The notes under the pieces: generated by a model
What the model saw: the letters and a program-made list of their open reading frames with translations, nothing else
Database searches by the model: none
What the model was told of the DNA's origin: nothing
Shown here: positions 43,756 through 51,118 of the stretch, one piece after another
How positions within the stretch are numbered: position 1 is the stretch's first letter
How the letters are laid out: each line of letters begins with the position of its first letter
Translations under genes and position numbers: made by a program
Origin: Pseudomonas aylmerensis
GTDB lineage: Bacteria > Pseudomonadota > Gammaproteobacteria > Pseudomonadales > Pseudomonadaceae
Direction: 5' to 3'
Length of the DNA: 64,000 bases
NCBI RefSeq assembly: GCF_001702265.1
Contig: NZ_MAUE01000024.1
Location: 19,197 to 83,196, forward strand

Positions 43756-45075
43756 TCATACCCAATGATTTTGGAGATTTTCGCTACGCACGATCGCATT
43801 GATCTGCTGCAAGTGACTCATGGACGCCAGAGCCAGGCTTGAGCCTTGGGGGGCATGGAGGGCAGCCTGAGCCAAGACTCTCTGCCGAAACTGGCTGAGC
43901 TGGGCAGGCGTCAGGTACTCGGCTTGGTCTTCCCTCTTACCCTTGATCCGGACCAGCACCTCTTCTGGTAGTTGAGTACTTTTAACTTCGCATCCGAGCA
44001 GTAAAGTGGCCAGATCTGCCAGGCTGCGCACTTCTATTTCCTTAAGTTTGCCGCCGTTTGCACCACCCGACAGTGGGTGATTCTGATTTTGGTATGAATA
44101 GAGCTTGGTGGCGTTGCCCGAGTGGTCATGAATAGGGTGGGAGGAAAGATTCCTGAGTTTTTCAAAACCAAACACTACCGGTATTACCGTGCCTTTATTG
44201 AGCAGGCTCAAATAAGGCGCTTTACCCTGCTCCAACGCCTCGCGTAGTTTGCAAGCCCACTGCGTATAAAGGACCTCCAGCGCTTTACCTTCGAGCACAC
44301 AGTCGGGGGCGTTCTCGAACTTAAACGTTATGCTGCGAGGAAGTTTCACCGCGTTGACGCTTTGCTCAGGGGGCGCGGTGAGCAGCTTGCTGGCAGCACC
44401 GGAAACGATATAGGCATCATGCAGAAAGTTTTGCAGCCACGCGCTACCCTCAGCATCGATAGCCTGGGGATCTTTTATAGCGAGCGTCACCGGCTTGTAA
44501 GTCAGCGAAAGTGGCGAACCTCGATCCGTTGAGTGTGTGAGGATCTGGGTCAAACGGTGTTGCTGGGCGCGGGATGACGCGTTAGAGGGCACAATCCCGA
44601 GGCCTCGTGAGTAGGTACGGGCCTTGGTGCGCAGATTTTTACGGGTCGTGGCATCCGTGGCACTTTCAGGCGTTCGATCAGAGAAAAATACCCGACCATT
44701 CAACGACTGTGAGCCCCCCTTGGCATCATTGACACCGCCCTTGAGCGAGCCAGAGGTCAGTATTTCCAGGCCCCAGGGGGAACCATGCAGGGCTTCGGGC
44801 TTGATGTAGCCCAGAGGTGCAGTAGGGTTTAAGGATTGCAACAAGGCAATGCGCATGCGGGAGAGGCTGCGCTTGTCCAGGTCACGCATGCTCTCCAGCA
44901 CATCGATAGGCGAGCGACGTTCGCTATCCAGCACGTCGGCGCGCCTGCCTTCGATGCGCGCTTGCAACACCTGCTTGCTATCGCCGCGGGCCACAGCAGC
45001 ATGAATCGGGTCGTTAGTGTTGCAAATCATCAGCGGCGCTATCGAAGCGCTATTGCCGGGAGGAACACAACTCAT
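43756..45075 (-). CDS. Unknown protein with ankyrin-like start and ADP-ribosyltransferase-like motif; possible effector/toxin
   Basis: 439 aa from ATG 45075, with GGAG 8 nt upstream. I do not recognise the family. Residues 20-66 (NDPIHAAVARGDSKQVLQAR, then SERRSPIDVLESM) read like one and a half ankyrin repeats. Residues 96-133 (LHGSPWGLEILTSGSLKGG, then NGRVFFSDRTPE) resemble the His strand and following strand of ADP-ribosyltransferases, which often show HG(T/S) and a VYFS-type strand. IPVVFGFEKL and LKEIEVRSLADL later could supply the barrel and a catalytic Glu. No signal peptide or membrane segment is seen. It stands alone between an SDR gene and hiuH, with lower G+C by eye and no immunity gene recognised. 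Secreted-effector role is inference. Confidence 0.5.
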   Translation of the reverse strand: MSCVPPGNSASIAPLMICNTNDPIHAAVARGDSKQVLQARIEGRRADVLDSERRSPIDVLESMRDLDKRSLSRMRIALLQSLNPTAPLGYIKPEALHGSPWGLEILTSGSLKGGVNDAKGGSQSLNGRVFFSDRTPESATDATTRKNLRTKARTYSRGLGIVPSNASSRAQQHRLTQILTHSTDRGSPLSLTYKPVTLAIKDPQAIDAEGSAWLQNFLHDAYIVSGAASKLLTAPPEQSVNAVKLPRSITFKFENAPDCVLEGKALEVLYTQWACKLREALEQGKAPYLSLLNKGTVIPVVFGFEKLRNLSSHPIHDHSGNATKLYSYQNQNHPLSGGANGGKLKEIEVRSLADLATLLLGCEVKSTQLPEEVLVRIKGKREDQAEYLTPAQLSQFRQRVLAQAALHAPQGSSLALASMSHLQQINAIVRSENLQNHWV

Positions 45076-45246
45076 ACCATGGCTCCAAACTTATTCAGCG
45101 TGCAGCTTAGTGGCGTTGCTGTCCTTTCCAGTTCTATTGCACCTATTGATATCCCTAGAGCGTTCAACATCTGATGTACGCGGGCATTTAGATGCCGCTG
45201 CATTTTCCCAACGACTCTTTTGATCGAATCGGTGTCAGGCACAAAT

Positions 45247-45269
45247 GCCGCCCATCTGGTGAGGGCGGC
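45247..45269 (-). terminator. Hairpin after hiuH, probable terminator
   Basis: GCCGCCC, 9-nt loop, GGGCGGC. On the minus strand the stem is followed by ATTTGTG, a weak T-tract, 25 bp after the hiuH stop. It probably ends the HbpS-hiuH transcript before the orphan gene at 45075. Confidence 0.55.
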
Positions 45270-45293
45270 CTTGTCTCTGCGTTAGGTCGACGC

Positions 45294-45704
45294 TCAATTG
45301 CCTCTGTAGGTCGAGAAACCGTAGGGACTGAGCAGTAGCGGGATGTGGTAGTGCGCAAGGGTACCGTCTACTTCAAAAATGACCGGTACTTCGGGGAAGA
45401 AACTCGAGACTTTGTGAGCCTTGAACCACTCACCGGTTTTGAAGGTGACACGGTAGGTGCCTTTCTCCAGGGCCTTACCTTCCGGGTACAGGCCGGGAAT
45501 ACGCCCTTGCTCGTTGGTCGCAGCGCTGTTGAGCAGGTTCCAGTTGTTGCCGTCCTGTTTTTCCAGCGTGACATTGACGCCCGGGGACGGCAGACCATCT
45601 TGCAGGTTGAGTACATGCACGCTGAGCGGGTTTCCTGCCGCGAATGCCAGCGAAGAGGCGACACTCAATACAACGCCAGCGAACAACGATTTTAATCCAG
45701 TCAT
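45294..45704 (-). CDS. hiuH: Periplasmic 5-hydroxyisourate hydrolase (transthyretin-like)
   Basis: 136 aa with a cleavable signal peptide, MTGLKSLFAGVVLSVASSLAFA-AGN. The mature protein is a transthyretin-like fold: SVHVLNLQDGLPSPGVNVTLE carries the first active-site His and HYHIPLLLSPYGFSTYRGN the C-terminal HxH and the YRGx end (canonical YRGS, here YRGN). The enzyme hydrolyses 5-hydroxyisourate to OHCU. Like E. coli HiuH (YedX) it is exported, and in E. coli its gene also lies beside the HprRS peroxide-sensing two-component genes, as here. It is 10 bp downstream of an HbpS-like gene and co-transcribed. Confidence 0.9.
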   Translation of the reverse strand: MTGLKSLFAGVVLSVASSLAFAAGNPLSVHVLNLQDGLPSPGVNVTLEKQDGNNWNLLNSAATNEQGRIPGLYPEGKALEKGTYRVTFKTGEWFKAHKVSSFFPEVPVIFEVDGTLAHYHIPLLLSPYGFSTYRGN

Positions 45705-45714
45705 GAGGATGTCC

Positions 45715-46218
45715 TTAGTTTTTGACGGTAGGTAGAATTTTGTTGATCGCGGCTAATGCGCAACCTTCATCGGTTGCTGCACCACCGGCGCCGGCCACGC
45801 CTATTGCGCCAATGACTTGCCCTTCAAACAGCAATGGCACTCCGCCGCCTAGCAGCAATAGCTCATGTAGGGTGTTGAGGTTTTCCGCATCGGGGGTGCT
45901 GCGGGCACGCTCTGCCAATAGCCGTGTCGGGGTCTTGGTCGATAGGGCGGTATAGGCCTTGCGCTGGGCTGCCAATGTATTGTGTGGGCCAACGTTATCG
46001 TCACGCTGCAGGGCGACTAAATTGCCTCCTCGGTCGACAATTGCCGCAACACCTGTACGACCATCGGCATGACACGCTGCCAGCGCGGCATTCAGCAAAT
46101 CATTGGCGATTGCCAGTGATACGTCGTTGCGCTGCACAACTTGATCCGCAGATGCAACCGCGAGCGCAGAGCTCATTGCGAGTGGCATCAGCAATAAGTT
46201 CGATAGGCTTGTCCGCAT
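45715..46218 (-). CDS. Exported HbpS/GlcG-family heme-binding-like protein
   Basis: 167 aa with a signal peptide, LLLMPLAMSSALAVASA. Mature sequence matches the HbpS/GlcG (DUF336) domain: ANDLLNAALAACHADGRTGVAAIVDRGGNLVALQRDD, then GPHNTLAAQRKAYTALSTKTPT and GGGVPLLFEGQVIGAIGVAGAGG. HbpS of Streptomyces binds and degrades heme and senses oxidative stress outside the cell. First gene of a pair with hiuH, divergent from the two-component system. Both exported products might respond to peroxide or purine catabolites; the heme link is from the family only. Confidence 0.85.
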   Translation of the reverse strand: MRTSLSNLLLMPLAMSSALAVASADQVVQRNDVSLAIANDLLNAALAACHADGRTGVAAIVDRGGNLVALQRDDNVGPHNTLAAQRKAYTALSTKTPTRLLAERARSTPDAENLNTLHELLLLGGGVPLLFEGQVIGAIGVAGAGGAATDEGCALAAINKILPTVKN

Positions 46219-46297
46219 GCTTTTTCCTTTGTTGGGTCTGGCTGAGTCGTGGTCAGGCAGGATGACGCGTGCGGGCCGTCAGAATGATTGCCTGATG

Positions 46298-46313
46298 ATT
46301 ACCAAGATGTAAT
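46298..46313. promoter_or_regulatory. HprR/CusR-box-like site
   Basis: ATTAC-CAAGAT-GTAAT: perfect 5-bp inverted arms with a 6-bp spacer, in the 146-bp gap between the divergent HbpS-hiuH and response-regulator genes. It matches the arm sequence and spacing I recall for the E. coli HprR box (CATTACAAAATTGTAATG). It lies 51 bp before the regulator start, suitable for controlling both operons. Confidence 0.65.
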
Positions 46314-46364
46314 GTGCCAAAACGCTCAGGCGCGCTAGCCTATGCTCCAGTTCTGGAGGAAAAG

Positions 46365-47036
46365 ATGCGTATCCTGGTTGTTGAAGATGAAGCGAAAACC
46401 GCGGATTACCTGCACAAAGCCCTGACTGAATCGGGCTACGTGGTAGAAGTCGCCCTGGATGGCCTGGAGGGCCAGTATCTGGCGCAGGAAAGTGAGTTCG
46501 ACTTGATCATTCTGGACGTCATGCTGCCGCGCCTGGACGGCTGGCAACTGCTCCAGATCATTCGGCGCAAGTGGCAAACCCCGGTGCTTTTCCTGACCGC
46601 CAGGGATTCTGTGGAGGATCGGGTCAAAGGGCTCGAGTCAGGCGCCGATGATTACCTGGTCAAACCTTTTTCCTATGCCGAGTTGTTGGCGCGCGTACGT
46701 ACGCTGCTGCGCAGGGGGCCGCCCCGTGAAGTCGAGCAGTTCCTGGTTGCAGACCTCAGCCTGGACCTGTTGCGCCGCAAGGTCACGCGCCAGGGTGAAC
46801 GGCTGACCCTGACCAACAAGGAGTTTGCCTTGTTGCACCTGCTGGTCAGTCGGGAAGGCGAGGTGCTATCTCGCTCCTCGATTGCTTCGCAGATCTGGCA
46901 GATGAACTTTGACAGCGATACCAATGTGGTCGATGTCGCCATTCGGCGACTGCGCGCCAAGGTTGACGATCCTTACCCGCTCAAGTTGATACACACCGTG
47001 CGGGGCATCGGCTACATGCTTGAGGTGCAATCCTGA
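46365..47036 (+). CDS. OmpR-family response regulator, HprR/CopR-like
   Basis: 223 aa from ATG 46365 with a very strong SD (GGAGGAAAAG). Receiver domain: MRILVVEDEAKTADYLHKAL, phosphoacceptor Asp in IILDVMLPRLDGW (about residue 51) and Lys in YLVKPFSYAELLARV (about 101). The winged-helix DNA-binding domain follows LTNKEFALLHLLVSREGEVLSRSSIASQIW and DTNVVDVAIRRLRAKVDDPY. This is the heavy-metal/CusR-type subgroup that includes E. coli HprR (YedW). Its position divergent from hiuH copies the E. coli hprRS-hiuH layout, suggesting peroxide or HOCl rather than copper sensing. Coupled to the kinase by a 4-base overlap if that gene starts at 47033. Confidence 0.88.
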   Translation: MRILVVEDEAKTADYLHKALTESGYVVEVALDGLEGQYLAQESEFDLIILDVMLPRLDGWQLLQIIRRKWQTPVLFLTARDSVEDRVKGLESGADDYLVKPFSYAELLARVRTLLRRGPPREVEQFLVADLSLDLLRRKVTRQGERLTLTNKEFALLHLLVSREGEVLSRSSIASQIWQMNFDSDTNVVDVAIRRLRAKVDDPYPLKLIHTVRGIGYMLEVQS

Positions 47037-48412
47037 AACTGTTTCCGCGTACCCTGAGCTTGCGCCTGGCGGTCATGTTCGCGTTGGTCAGCGCGTTGCT
47101 GCTGGGCTCCATCGGGTTTTATCTTTATCAGTCGCTACAGCGAGAAATCGCGTGGCGCGATGACCAGGCGCTGCTCGGGCGCCTGGAGCGCATGCAAGCA
47201 CTGATCAACGACAGTGTCAGCGTCGAGCAACTCAGAAATCGGCCCAAGCTCTACGAAAACATGCTGGGCAATCGCGACAACCTGCTGTGGATTGTCGATG
47301 ACACCGGCCAGGTACTGATCGAAATCAACCCCGTCAGCATGCGCTTGCCCACGTTACCGGCTGCGGCCCAGGCTCAGCTCGGTGACGGCGACTCTTCGGT
47401 GCCAGTGCGGCTTGCCTGGCAGCATGTCATGCAGGGTGGTCGCGGCTTGACGCTGATTGCCGGCAAGTTGTTGAGTGAGCGCGAGCAGATGCTGGCGGCT
47501 TACCGTCTCAAGCTCTGGCTCGCCCTGTCAGTCGGCGCGCTGCTGGCTTTTGTGCTCGGCGGGTGGGTCAGTCGACGAGGCTTGCAGCCTGTGCGCAGGC
47601 TGGCTCAGCGCGCCGCCGCGATTGATGTGCAACATCTGCATCTGCGGCTGGACGAGTTCAACGAGCTGAGTGAGCTGCAAGTGCTCAGCCATGCGCTCAA
47701 TCAAATGCTTGCACGTCTTGAAGGCGGGTTCGCCCAGCTATCACGGTTCTCGGAAGACCTCGCCCACGAGATGCGTACGCCACTGAGCAACCTGATGGGG
47801 CATACCCAGCAAAGCTTGAGGCACAGCCGCTCCATCGAGGACTATCAAAACCTGCTGGTGTCGAACCAGGAAGAATATGAGCGTCTGGCGCGGATGATCG
47901 ACAGTATGCTGTTCCTCGCACGGACTGAGCAGCCGCAAGCATCCGTGCAGGACGAACTCATCAACCTGCATGAACTGGTCGAGCAACTGTGTGAGTATTT
48001 CGAAGGTGTGGCGCAAGAACGCGACGTCACCCTGATTAATCAGGCCCATGGCGAGTTGCGTGCCGATCCGGCCTTGATCCGCCGAGCCTTGGCTAACCTG
48101 GTGGCCAACGCCCTGCGCTACGGTTCTCCCGCGGCGGAGGTGATTATCCGCAGCGTGGTGCGCGAGGCTGGGGTCGAAGTCTCTGTACACAACCAGGGCC
48201 CGCCCATTGCCGCGGAGCACCTACCGCGACTTTTTGAGCGCTTCTACCGGTGCGACCCATCACGCAATCAGCCGGATGATTCCGGGGGCCTGGGGTTGGC
48301 CATCGTGCATTCAATCATGCAGTTACATGGCGGCCGGGTGACCGTAGACAGCCGTTCATCAGGAACGAGCTTTCGCCTGGAGTTTCCTGCGCAAAACCCT
48401 CGCGTTGTCTGA
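47033..48412 (+). CDS. Heavy-metal-sensor-type histidine kinase, HprS-like, probable CTG start
   Basis: 459 aa if begun at CTG 47033; TTG 47060 and ATG 47075 are alternatives. The CTG gives MKLFPRTLSLRLAVMFALV, a complete kinase N-terminus. It overlaps the regulator stop as CTGA and has GAGGTG 5 nt upstream; the later starts have no SD and cut into the conserved start. One membrane segment spans SLRLAVMFALVSALLLGSIGFYLY; a second (LALSVGALLAFVLGGWV) flanks a periplasmic domain of about 130 aa. Then HAMP, His in DLAHEMRTPLSNLMGH, N-box LVANALRYGSPAAEV and G-box SGGLGLAIVHSI. It would phosphorylate the adjacent regulator. The signal is inferred from hiuH context. Confidence 0.87.
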   Translation: MKLFPRTLSLRLAVMFALVSALLLGSIGFYLYQSLQREIAWRDDQALLGRLERMQALINDSVSVEQLRNRPKLYENMLGNRDNLLWIVDDTGQVLIEINPVSMRLPTLPAAAQAQLGDGDSSVPVRLAWQHVMQGGRGLTLIAGKLLSEREQMLAAYRLKLWLALSVGALLAFVLGGWVSRRGLQPVRRLAQRAAAIDVQHLHLRLDEFNELSELQVLSHALNQMLARLEGGFAQLSRFSEDLAHEMRTPLSNLMGHTQQSLRHSRSIEDYQNLLVSNQEEYERLARMIDSMLFLARTEQPQASVQDELINLHELVEQLCEYFEGVAQERDVTLINQAHGELRADPALIRRALANLVANALRYGSPAAEVIIRSVVREAGVEVSVHNQGPPIAAEHLPRLFERFYRCDPSRNQPDDSGGLGLAIVHSIMQLHGGRVTVDSRSSGTSFRLEFPAQNPRVV

Positions 48413-48441
48413 TTCAGCGTCTAACGACTAAGTGTAAGGAG

Positions 48442-48472
48442 AGAGGTGCTTTTCGCAGCGCCTCTTTTTTTT
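48442..48472 (+). terminator. Rho-independent terminator of the two-component operon
   Basis: AGAGGTGC (48442-48449), 8-nt loop, GCGCCTCT (48458-48465) with one G-U type pair, then Ts to 48472. It lies 30 bp after the kinase stop. Confidence 0.85.
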
Positions 48473-48508
48473 GTGGGCGTCAATGACCAGCGGTGGTCAT
48501 AAAAAGTG

Positions 48509-48535
48509 GAACTCCCGCTCATCCCCACCGGTCAA
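48509..48535 (+). promoter_or_regulatory. Candidate AlgU (sigma-E type) promoter of the CsbD-like gene
   Basis: GAACTC (48509-48514) and GTCAA (48531-48535) are separated by 16 bp. They resemble the GAACTT-N16-TCTGA consensus of AlgU in Pseudomonas, with a conserved -35 and a weaker -10. The start would leave a leader of about 80 nt. CsbD-type proteins are commonly envelope- or osmotic-stress genes, which fits. Confidence 0.4.
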
Positions 48536-48624
48536 CTTTTCTGTCCCGATAAGACGCCTATTCCTCTGGTCGCCAGAGCAGTTGGCTTAATTTGAGTTTC
48601 CACTGACACGAAGGTTTATGAATC

Positions 48625-48873
48625 ATGAAAAGTGAACAGGTAGAAGGTGTTGCAGAAAAGCTGACTGGCAAGGCACAAAGCGCCGTGGGAAAACTGTTCG
48701 GTGATTCGAAGCTGGAAGCCGAAGGCGCCGGACGCCAAGCGGCGGGTCAGCTGACCCAGACTTACGGCGACGCACTGGACAGTGTTTCGACGTTCGTTAA
48801 AGAGAAGCCTGTTGCCGCACTGGCAATCGGCGCAGTAGCACTGCTGGTGCTTGACCGTCTCCTGCGGCGCTGA
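48625..48873 (+). CDS. CsbD-like stress protein with C-terminal membrane segment
   Basis: 82 aa. The N-terminal half is a CsbD-type amphipathic repeat: KSEQVEGVAEKLTGKAQSAVGKL and FGDSKLEAEGAGRQAAGQL. The C-terminus KPVAALAIGAVALLVLDRLLRR is one hydrophobic segment ending in arginines. That anchored form looks like the ElaB/DUF883 type as well, so the protein may attach to the inner membrane. Such small proteins are induced by osmotic or general stress; function unknown. Monocistronic with a possible AlgU promoter upstream. Confidence 0.82.
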   Translation: MKSEQVEGVAEKLTGKAQSAVGKLFGDSKLEAEGAGRQAAGQLTQTYGDALDSVSTFVKEKPVAALAIGAVALLVLDRLLRR

Positions 48874-49083
48874 GCCAGGAGTAGGCCGTCAATAGCTTTT
48901 CCGAAACCTTCCTTCTGACTCTCCAGGGCTTCCCAGCAGGAGAGGAGGAGGGAGGCGATTCAGGCAGGCATCCACGCTGCTGATCTCGCTGGCTCGCCGC
49001 GTCGGCAGCCGCATCGTAGAGGCCTCTAACGGCTGCACTGGGTCGTATCCGAAGTTGTCAGCTGTGATTGATCATCTACACCA

Positions 49084-49449
49084 TCATGGCCTGTTCGCCA
49101 GGAGCTTTCGAACCTCGGCGATGATCAAGTCGATATTAAATGGCTTGGCCAATACAGCATCAAACAAATCTGATCTTTGCATACCGATATGTGCCTGAGC
49201 ACCGCTCATCAAGATAATCGGCAAATGGCCAGCGGACGGGAGGGCTCGGACAGCTGTGGCGAATTCCAGGCCATCCATGACCGGCATCATAAAGTCGGTA
49301 ATGATCAAGGCTGGCTGTTCTCTATTGAGCACCTCGAGTCCTTTTTGACCATTGCTGGCGGTCACCACCATGAACCCCTCATCCTCCAGCGCGAAGCAGA
49401 GAATATCAGCGATCAAATACTCGTCGTCGACGACCAGGATGGTGGTCAT
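49084..49449 (-). CDS. Single-domain response regulator (CheY-like receiver)
   Basis: 121 aa consisting only of a receiver domain: ILVVDDEYLIADILCFALEDE (acidic pair), phosphoacceptor Asp in ALIITDFMMPVMDGLEFA (about residue 52), Ser in IILMSGAQAH and Lys in VLAKPFNIDLIIAEVRK. No output domain is present. It lies 23 bp downstream of the KaiC-like gene on the same strand, so the two are probably co-transcribed. The receiver may control, or be read out by, the KaiC-like ATPase. The cognate kinase is not in the window. Confidence 0.9.
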   Translation of the reverse strand: MTTILVVDDEYLIADILCFALEDEGFMVVTASNGQKGLEVLNREQPALIITDFMMPVMDGLEFATAVRALPSAGHLPIILMSGAQAHIGMQRSDLFDAVLAKPFNIDLIIAEVRKLLANRP

Positions 49450-49472
49450 GTTAATACAACCTGCTCAAAAGC

Positions 49473-50912
49473 TTAAAAAGTTGAACCGTGGCATGAATCA
49501 GTGGGGACTGAGGGTTCATGTCTTAAAGCCTTTTTCAGGAAAACATCATGATCACGGATGACGACCTCAAATCGAGAGGGATCGTAAGAGCTGTCTCTTA
49601 CTTTAAGAATGGATAGCGTCCTGCTTAGTTCAGAGTGATTCTCAGAGAACCGCATCAGCATCAGATTGTCGACGATGCTGGACAGGTCAGAGTTCGGTGC
49701 ACTGACCTCTGAGCCAAAAAGATCGCGCATTTCCCAGGACGCAAATACCGTAACGCCCCTGGATCGCAACTCGTTCATCAGCGCACTGAAGAAGTCAGTA
49801 ATACGCGCGGGATTTGTCGAGACGCGCGTCATACCGCTGAGGCTATCGATGAACAGGCGCTTGATGCCCTTATCTTCAACGATGCTCAGCAATCGTGCCC
49901 CCAGGCCATCCAGCAGCCCTTCGGTAGTCGGCTGCCAGGCAATGTTCAGGGCGCCACTGTCTTCCATACCTTTGATATCGATACCCAGTGATTGGCCTTT
50001 AAGCCGCAACCGCTGTGGGCTCTCGTAGAAACCAAAATGCAGTCCCGGAGCCTCCACCGTCGATTCGGCCAGGAATTTGAGGCCCAGCGTGGTTTTGCCA
50101 ATTCCTGATGGGCCAATGACCAGAGTCACACTGGAACTGTAAAGGCCTCCGCCCAATATGTCGTCCAGTGAGTCAATGCCACTGGCAATGCGCGTCATGT
50201 CGGCGCTGTCTGGGGCGGACGGGTGGCTGTAAAGACTTTCGAGTCGAGGGTAAACCACCAATCCGTTGTCGGTGATCTCACATTCATGAAGGCCTGTCAT
50301 TGCCCCACTGCCGCGAGTTTTACGCAGTTGAATACGGCGCACCGAGCGAGTGCCATATAGTTCTTCACCCATCTCAATCACGCCGTCTACCATCGTGTGC
50401 TCAGGGCTGCCGTCATCGAGTCGCGAACTGGTAAGAAACAGGACGGTGCAACCGGCGAAAGCCGCATGCCCTTGCAACTCTGAAATGAATTTCTTGGTGT
50501 CGATGTGCGAATCGGCTTTTGAGCGCGCATTGAGCAAGCCGTCGACTACCATCACGGTGGCTTTTTGGCGACTTATCTCGCGCCGAAGCAGCTTTACTAC
50601 TTCATCCAGGCCTTCGTTTTCCAGGGTGTCAAAAGCACTGACAAATTGAATTTCGGCGCCGACTTTGGACGAGTCGAAAAAGCTTAGCGTAGAAAGAAAC
50701 TGAAACAGGCGGTCATGTGACTCGGCCAGAAGCGTGGCGACCAGAACCCGGCCTCCATTGCTCGCATGATGGAACCCAAGTTGGTTGGCGAGGATCGTTT
50801 TTCCAGATCCCGGGCGCCCTTGGATTATGTATGAAGCGCCTGCGACCAGCCCTCCCTTGAGCAGAGCATCGAGCCCTTCGATTCCACTTTGGAGGCGTTT
50901 TAGCTTTTCCAC
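49473..50912 (-). CDS. Double-domain KaiC-like ATPase
   Basis: 479 aa from GTG 50912, which has AGGG 7 nt upstream; an in-frame ATG at 50975 adds 21 residues without homology or SD. Two RecA/KaiC domains: QSGIEGLDALLKGGL with Walker A GRPGSGKTILAN (N half), and ASGIDSLDDILGGGL with Walker A GPSGIGKTTLGL (C half). Walker B segments are VMVVDGLLNAR and RLFIDSLSGM. The catalytic Glu pair of cyanobacterial KaiC is reduced to one Glu in each half (LAES and FYES). Non-cyanobacterial KaiC homologues act in stress or signalling with receiver partners. The gene is followed by a receiver-only regulator; no kaiB was seen. Confidence 0.88.
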   Translation of the reverse strand: MEKLKRLQSGIEGLDALLKGGLVAGASYIIQGRPGSGKTILANQLGFHHASNGGRVLVATLLAESHDRLFQFLSTLSFFDSSKVGAEIQFVSAFDTLENEGLDEVVKLLRREISRQKATVMVVDGLLNARSKADSHIDTKKFISELQGHAAFAGCTVLFLTSSRLDDGSPEHTMVDGVIEMGEELYGTRSVRRIQLRKTRGSGAMTGLHECEITDNGLVVYPRLESLYSHPSAPDSADMTRIASGIDSLDDILGGGLYSSSVTLVIGPSGIGKTTLGLKFLAESTVEAPGLHFGFYESPQRLRLKGQSLGIDIKGMEDSGALNIAWQPTTEGLLDGLGARLLSIVEDKGIKRLFIDSLSGMTRVSTNPARITDFFSALMNELRSRGVTVFASWEMRDLFGSEVSAPNSDLSSIVDNLMLMRFSENHSELSRTLSILKVRDSSYDPSRFEVVIRDHDVFLKKALRHEPSVPTDSCHGSTF

Positions 50913-51118
50913 GTTGCGACCCTGATCTGAAAAAACAGGCTGTTTAAGCCGAGTGAGCCGGAATGCTAACGCCATTTTCGTTCTGGGGCCATTCTCGGCT
51001 AAAGCATGGCTGACTTAGAGCGTTATATGGCCCATTCCAGCCGCCTTGAACTCGGACTTAGACTCTCTAAAGTCACGGCGAAATCAGCCTTGCTAGCAGA
51101 TGACCCTTTAATCTCGCA

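Noticed and set aside
45076..45293. Hrp box upstream of the orphan effector-like gene
   Set aside because: No GGAACC-N15/16-CCAC pair was found on the proper strand.
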